Assembly (NCBI GenBank): GCA_017745135.1
Contig: JAGIAB010000119.1
Span: 1-8,476 of the forward strand
Length of the DNA: 8,476 bases
Source: Flavisolibacter sp.
GTDB lineage: Bacteria > Bacteroidota > Bacteroidia > Chitinophagales > Chitinophagaceae
Direction: 5' to 3'
Both the position numbers and the translations under genes were made by a program. Positions within the stretch are counted from its first letter, which is position 1, and the number at the start of each line of letters is the position of its first letter. The notes beneath the pieces are model-generated. The model was not told the DNA's origin, made no database searches, and was given only the letters and a program-made list of their open reading frames with translations. Positions 5,531 through 8,476 of the stretch are shown here, piece by piece.

Positions 5531-6494
5531 AATTCTGACGTTGTGTTAAGAAGAGAGCCAATTGTTTCAATGGCTCTTTTCTTTTAGATAGCACTGCAAC
5601 ATCTTCCAAGTGATCAAACGCTTCGGCAATAAATTTTTCTTTCAATTCGGCTGCCCATTCATCAACCTTACATTGCTTAAACAGGGAGATGACCTCCTCC
5701 ACTTTTCCATCATCGTTCCGGTTCATTAATTGAAGCAAGCCATTTTTTTGTTCCTGCGATGCTGTTTCCAAAACATGAATAAGTAAAAAAGTTTTTTTGT
5801 TGGATTTAATATCCCCTCCTACCTGCTTTCCAAATTTTTGGGGATCACCAAAAGCATCGAGATAATCGTCCTGTACCTGAAATGCCAGTCCAAGTTTACG
5901 GCCAAATTCGTAAAGAAGGTTTTGATTTCTTTCACCGGTTCCACCAAGTATGGCTCCCATTTTTAAACTGGCAGCTAGAAGCACTGAAGTTTTCAAACTG
6001 ATCATGTGCAGATAATCATCCATCTTTACCTCGATCGAATTTTCAAAATCCATATCGAGCTGTTGTCCTTCGCAAACTTCCCTTGCTGTTTGGTTGAAGA
6101 TATTAAGTATGGAGGGCAGATATTTTCCTGAAACTTTACTAAGGCAATCATACGCTGCTACTAGCATCACATCACCCGCAAGCAGGGCAGTGCTTTCACC
6201 AAACTTTTTATGAACGGTTTCCATACCGCGACGCAATGGAGCTTTGTCCATGATGTCATCGTGTATTAGTGTAAAATTGTGAAAGAGTTCAATTGCAGTG
6301 GCTACATGCCAGGCGTCGTTGTTGATCTCATCAAAGAGTTCATTACCCATCAGGCACATAACCGGTCTTACCCTTTTCCCGCCTAATTTCAGGAAATAAC
6401 GGTTCGGTTCATATAACGATGAAGGATCTTTAGGAAAATGATCAATTGAAAATCTCTGTATAAACTGTTGCGATAGCTCTTCGAATGAATGCAT
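5529..6494 (-). CDS. Trans-isoprenyl diphosphate synthase (polyprenyl synthetase family)
   Basis: This 321-residue all-alpha, cytosolic enzyme should condense isopentenyl diphosphate with an allylic diphosphate to make an all-trans prenyl diphosphate. All class I signatures are intact: GGKRVRP (38-44), first Asp-rich motif DDIMD (79-83) followed by RR at 88-89, K168-T169, Q207, and second Asp-rich motif DDYLD (209-213), with the basic GGDIKSNKKT segment at 227-235. The residue five before the first motif is aromatic (F74), the next is T75, and the motif has no two-residue insertion. That pattern resembles type I GGPP synthases, so a C20 product (or C15) is more likely than the long chains used for menaquinone side chains; this is an inference. 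The start ATG shares one base with the RNase R stop (TAATG), so the gene lies in the RNase R transcript and is probably translated by reinitiation. Confidence 0.93.
   Translation of the reverse strand: MHSFEELSQQFIQRFSIDHFPKDPSSLYEPNRYFLKLGGKRVRPVMCLMGNELFDEINNDAWHVATAIELFHNFTLIHDDIMDKAPLRRGMETVHKKFGESTALLAGDVMLVAAYDCLSKVSGKYLPSILNIFNQTAREVCEGQQLDMDFENSIEVKMDDYLHMISLKTSVLLAASLKMGAILGGTGERNQNLLYEFGRKLGLAFQVQDDYLDAFGDPQKFGKQVGGDIKSNKKTFLLIHVLETASQEQKNGLLQLMNRNDDGKVEEVISLFKQCKVDEWAAELKEKFIAEAFDHLEDVAVLSKRKEPLKQLALFLTQRQN
5554..5585 (+). terminator. Second plus-facing terminator-like hairpin, inside the prenyl synthase end
   Basis: AGAGCCA (5554-5560) pairs with TGGCTCT (5571-5577). With one bulged A, TTG (5562-5564) can pair with CAA (5568-5570), leaving a three-base loop. 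On the plus strand it is followed by TTTCTTTT. It lies within the last codons of the prenyl synthase, which runs the opposite way, so the match could come from coding constraints; its position 23 bases beyond the first plus-facing hairpin makes it worth recording. Confidence 0.35.
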
Positions 6495-8476
6495 TATTCT
6501 GTTTTTCTTTTCTTTTTCTGCTTCGGCTTTGAAGCCTGATGTTTTGGCTTAAACGTTTCTTCACTTTCTTCTATTGTTGATGTTAAGACCCATTCATAAT
6601 CCAGTTGGCGCTTTTCCAGATTGGCAGCAATAACTTTTATTGTAACCTTATCTCCCATTCTGAATTTCCGTCCACTGCGCATGCCCACCAAACTGTAATC
6701 AGTTTCTACCAAACGAAATTCATCATATTCAGCCAGGCTTGTAATGCTCACCATTCCTTCGCATTTATGTTCTATGGTTTCTACCCAAAATCCAAATGAA
6801 GCCACGCCACTGATCACGCCTTCAAATTCTTCACCAAGGAAATCTCTCATATACTCTACCTGCTTGTATTTGTTCGCCGCTCTTTCTGCATCCATTGCAG
6901 CCCTTTCTCTTTCACTGCAGTGTTTGCATTTTTGGTCCATCCTTTTATCAGGCTTCACGTTTTTACTCAGCACATCTTCTAAAACCCTATGCACCAACAC
7001 ATCGGGGTAGCGGCGAATGGGTGAGGTAAAATGACAATAATGCTCAAAGCCTAATCCATAGTGGCCTATGTTCTCCGTTGTATAAACCGCTTTCGCCATA
7101 GTCCGAATTCCTAACTGCTCCAATACATGTTGTTCAGGCTTTCCTTCCACCGCTTTTAGCATGGTATTGAATGATTCCGCAGTTTTTTCCGGCGAAGAGG
7201 TATCAAACTTGTGACCGAACTTCCTGGCAAAAGCCATGAAGGGCAAAAGCTTTTCTTCGGAAGGAAGATCATGCACCCGGTAAGGAAAAGGAATTGGCTT
7301 TTTGTTGACTTCAATCTTTGAAATATTTTCTGCAACATATTTATTGGCAAGCAGCATGAATTCTTCAATGAGCTGATGTGCTTCTTTACTTTCCTTTACA
7401 ACAATGCCAATAGGTTTTCCTTTTTCATCCAGTTTGAAACGGACTTCTGCACTTGAAAAATTAATCGCACCCGCATCAAACCGTTTTTTACGAAGCCGTT
7501 GCGCAATATTATTCAACAATAAAATTTCATCTACATACAGCCCATCTTCTTTTTCAATGATCTCCTGCACTTCTTCATAGGTAAAACGATGATTGGAATG
7601 AATCACTGTTTTTCCTAACCAATATTGCTTTACCTGACCTTTCGGGCTCATTTGAAACACGGCAGAAAACGTAAGCTTGTCTTCATGCGGACGAAGAGAA
7701 CACAAGTAATTGGAGATGTGTTCGGGTAACATTGGGTTTACTCTGTCAGGTAAGTACACCGATGTGGCCTTGCCATAAGCATCTTTATCCAGCTCAGTGT
7801 TGGGCTGAACGTAATGACTGACATCAGCTATGTGTACACCAATTTCATAGTTACCATTCTTTAAAACACGAATTGACAGAGCATCGTCAAAATCTTTCGC
7901 GTCAATTGGGTCAATAGTAAAGGTGAGTATTTCCCTGAAGTCGCGGCGCTTTTTGATTTCATCTTCAGAAATGATATCAGGGATTCTTTGCGCTTCTTCC
8001 AGTACTTCATCTGAAAAGCCGATCGGGAAACCATTCTCTAATAAAATTTCCTTCATAGCAATGTCGTTCGCGTCTTCTGCATTCAACACCGTTACCACTT
8101 CGCCAACAGGACGCTTATTCGAATCTTTATCCCACTCTTTTATACGAACAACAACCCGGTCGTCATTGTTTGCTCCATTAAAACTGGATGAAGGAATGAA
8201 AATGTCAGGGATTTTTCTGTCGCCTTCAATAACCGCAAAAGCAAAACCTTTATTCATTTCAAGCCTTCCGACAAACTCCAATTGCTTTCTTTCCAAAACG
8301 TCGATCACTGCGCCCTGCAATCGCTTGCCGGTTCTTTCAGGATTCACTTCCACTCGCACTGTATCCCCATGCAGGGCTGTATTAAAATCATTCGGACGAA
8401 CCAAAATATCTGTTTCCAATCCTTGCACCACTACAAAACCCATCCCCGACCTTGTGATTTCCAATACACCCTTGTA
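6494..8476 (-). CDS. rnr: Ribonuclease R, 5' end beyond the window
   Basis: This is a 3'-to-5' exoribonuclease of the RNB/RNase II family that degrades structured RNA in the cytoplasm. The frame is open to the window edge. A TTG at 8464 could be read as a start, but the four codons beyond it (Tyr-Lys-Gly-Val) continue the cold-shock domain, so the gene is 5'-truncated here by the window edge; 660 residues are visible, and roughly the first 60-100 are missing. Numbered from the edge, two OB-type cold-shock domains fill about 1-125. The RNB domain follows (about 180-505), with the catalytic cluster IDPIDAKDFDDA giving D189, D195, D197 and D198 and the conserved HFTSPIRRYPDVLVHR segment near 482-497. 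An S1 domain spans about 549-632. The tail is lysine-rich, as in RNase R rather than RNase II. The stop shares one base with the prenyl synthase start. Confidence 0.96.
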   Translation of the reverse strand, partial: YKGVLEITRSGMGFVVVQGLETDILVRPNDFNTALHGDTVRVEVNPERTGKRLQGAVIDVLERKQLEFVGRLEMNKGFAFAVIEGDRKIPDIFIPSSSFNGANNDDRVVVRIKEWDKDSNKRPVGEVVTVLNAEDANDIAMKEILLENGFPIGFSDEVLEEAQRIPDIISEDEIKKRRDFREILTFTIDPIDAKDFDDALSIRVLKNGNYEIGVHIADVSHYVQPNTELDKDAYGKATSVYLPDRVNPMLPEHISNYLCSLRPHEDKLTFSAVFQMSPKGQVKQYWLGKTVIHSNHRFTYEEVQEIIEKEDGLYVDEILLLNNIAQRLRKKRFDAGAINFSSAEVRFKLDEKGKPIGIVVKESKEAHQLIEEFMLLANKYVAENISKIEVNKKPIPFPYRVHDLPSEEKLLPFMAFARKFGHKFDTSSPEKTAESFNTMLKAVEGKPEQHVLEQLGIRTMAKAVYTTENIGHYGLGFEHYCHFTSPIRRYPDVLVHRVLEDVLSKNVKPDKRMDQKCKHCSERERAAMDAERAANKYKQVEYMRDFLGEEFEGVISGVASFGFWVETIEHKCEGMVSITSLAEYDEFRLVETDYSLVGMRSGRKFRMGDKVTIKVIAANLEKRQLDYEWVLTSTIEESEETFKPKHQASKPKQKKKRKTE

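Overview
The window looks like a chromosomal, housekeeping-type stretch from a member of the Bacteroidota, most likely near Chitinophagaceae. This rests on the gene content (an N-terminal DUF2027-like region fused to a C-terminal Smr domain, a secreted SMP-30-like propeller, a CAT-type permease), on moderate-to-low GC, and on the near absence of Shine-Dalgarno sites before clear starts. The taxonomic call is an inference from protein style; no rRNA or other marker is present.

Layout. On the plus strand, a four-helix membrane protein of unknown function (145-591) overlaps a COG4119-type Nudix hydrolase (588-1043) by four bases. Convergent to them, on the minus strand, is a secreted SMP-30/gluconolactonase-like beta-propeller (1266-2081, start revised downstream), with an intrinsic terminator at 1218-1244. 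A 413-base gap (2082-2494) holds no convincing gene. Then, still on the minus strand, come the DUF2027-Smr protein (2495-3514), an APC-superfamily amino-acid permease of the CAT type (3592-5256), a 272-base gap, a trans-isoprenyl diphosphate synthase (5529-6494), and RNase R (6494 to the window edge, 5' end missing).

How the genes relate. RNase R and the prenyl synthase share one base (TAATG) and must be co-transcribed and probably translationally coupled. The permease and the Smr gene are 77 bases apart and may share a transcript. The membrane protein and Nudix gene form a second coupled pair. No single pathway joins the window: it covers RNA decay, isoprenoid precursor synthesis, amino-acid uptake, nucleotide-derivative hydrolysis and a periplasmic enzyme of unknown substrate.

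I found no mobile element, CRISPR array, tRNA, rRNA or defence island, and no strong candidate for an undescribed system. The most unusual signals are two terminator-like hairpins in tandem that both face the plus strand, where no plus-strand gene exists (5492-5530 and 5554-5585), and a dense set of overlapping inverted repeats after the Nudix gene (1044-1198).
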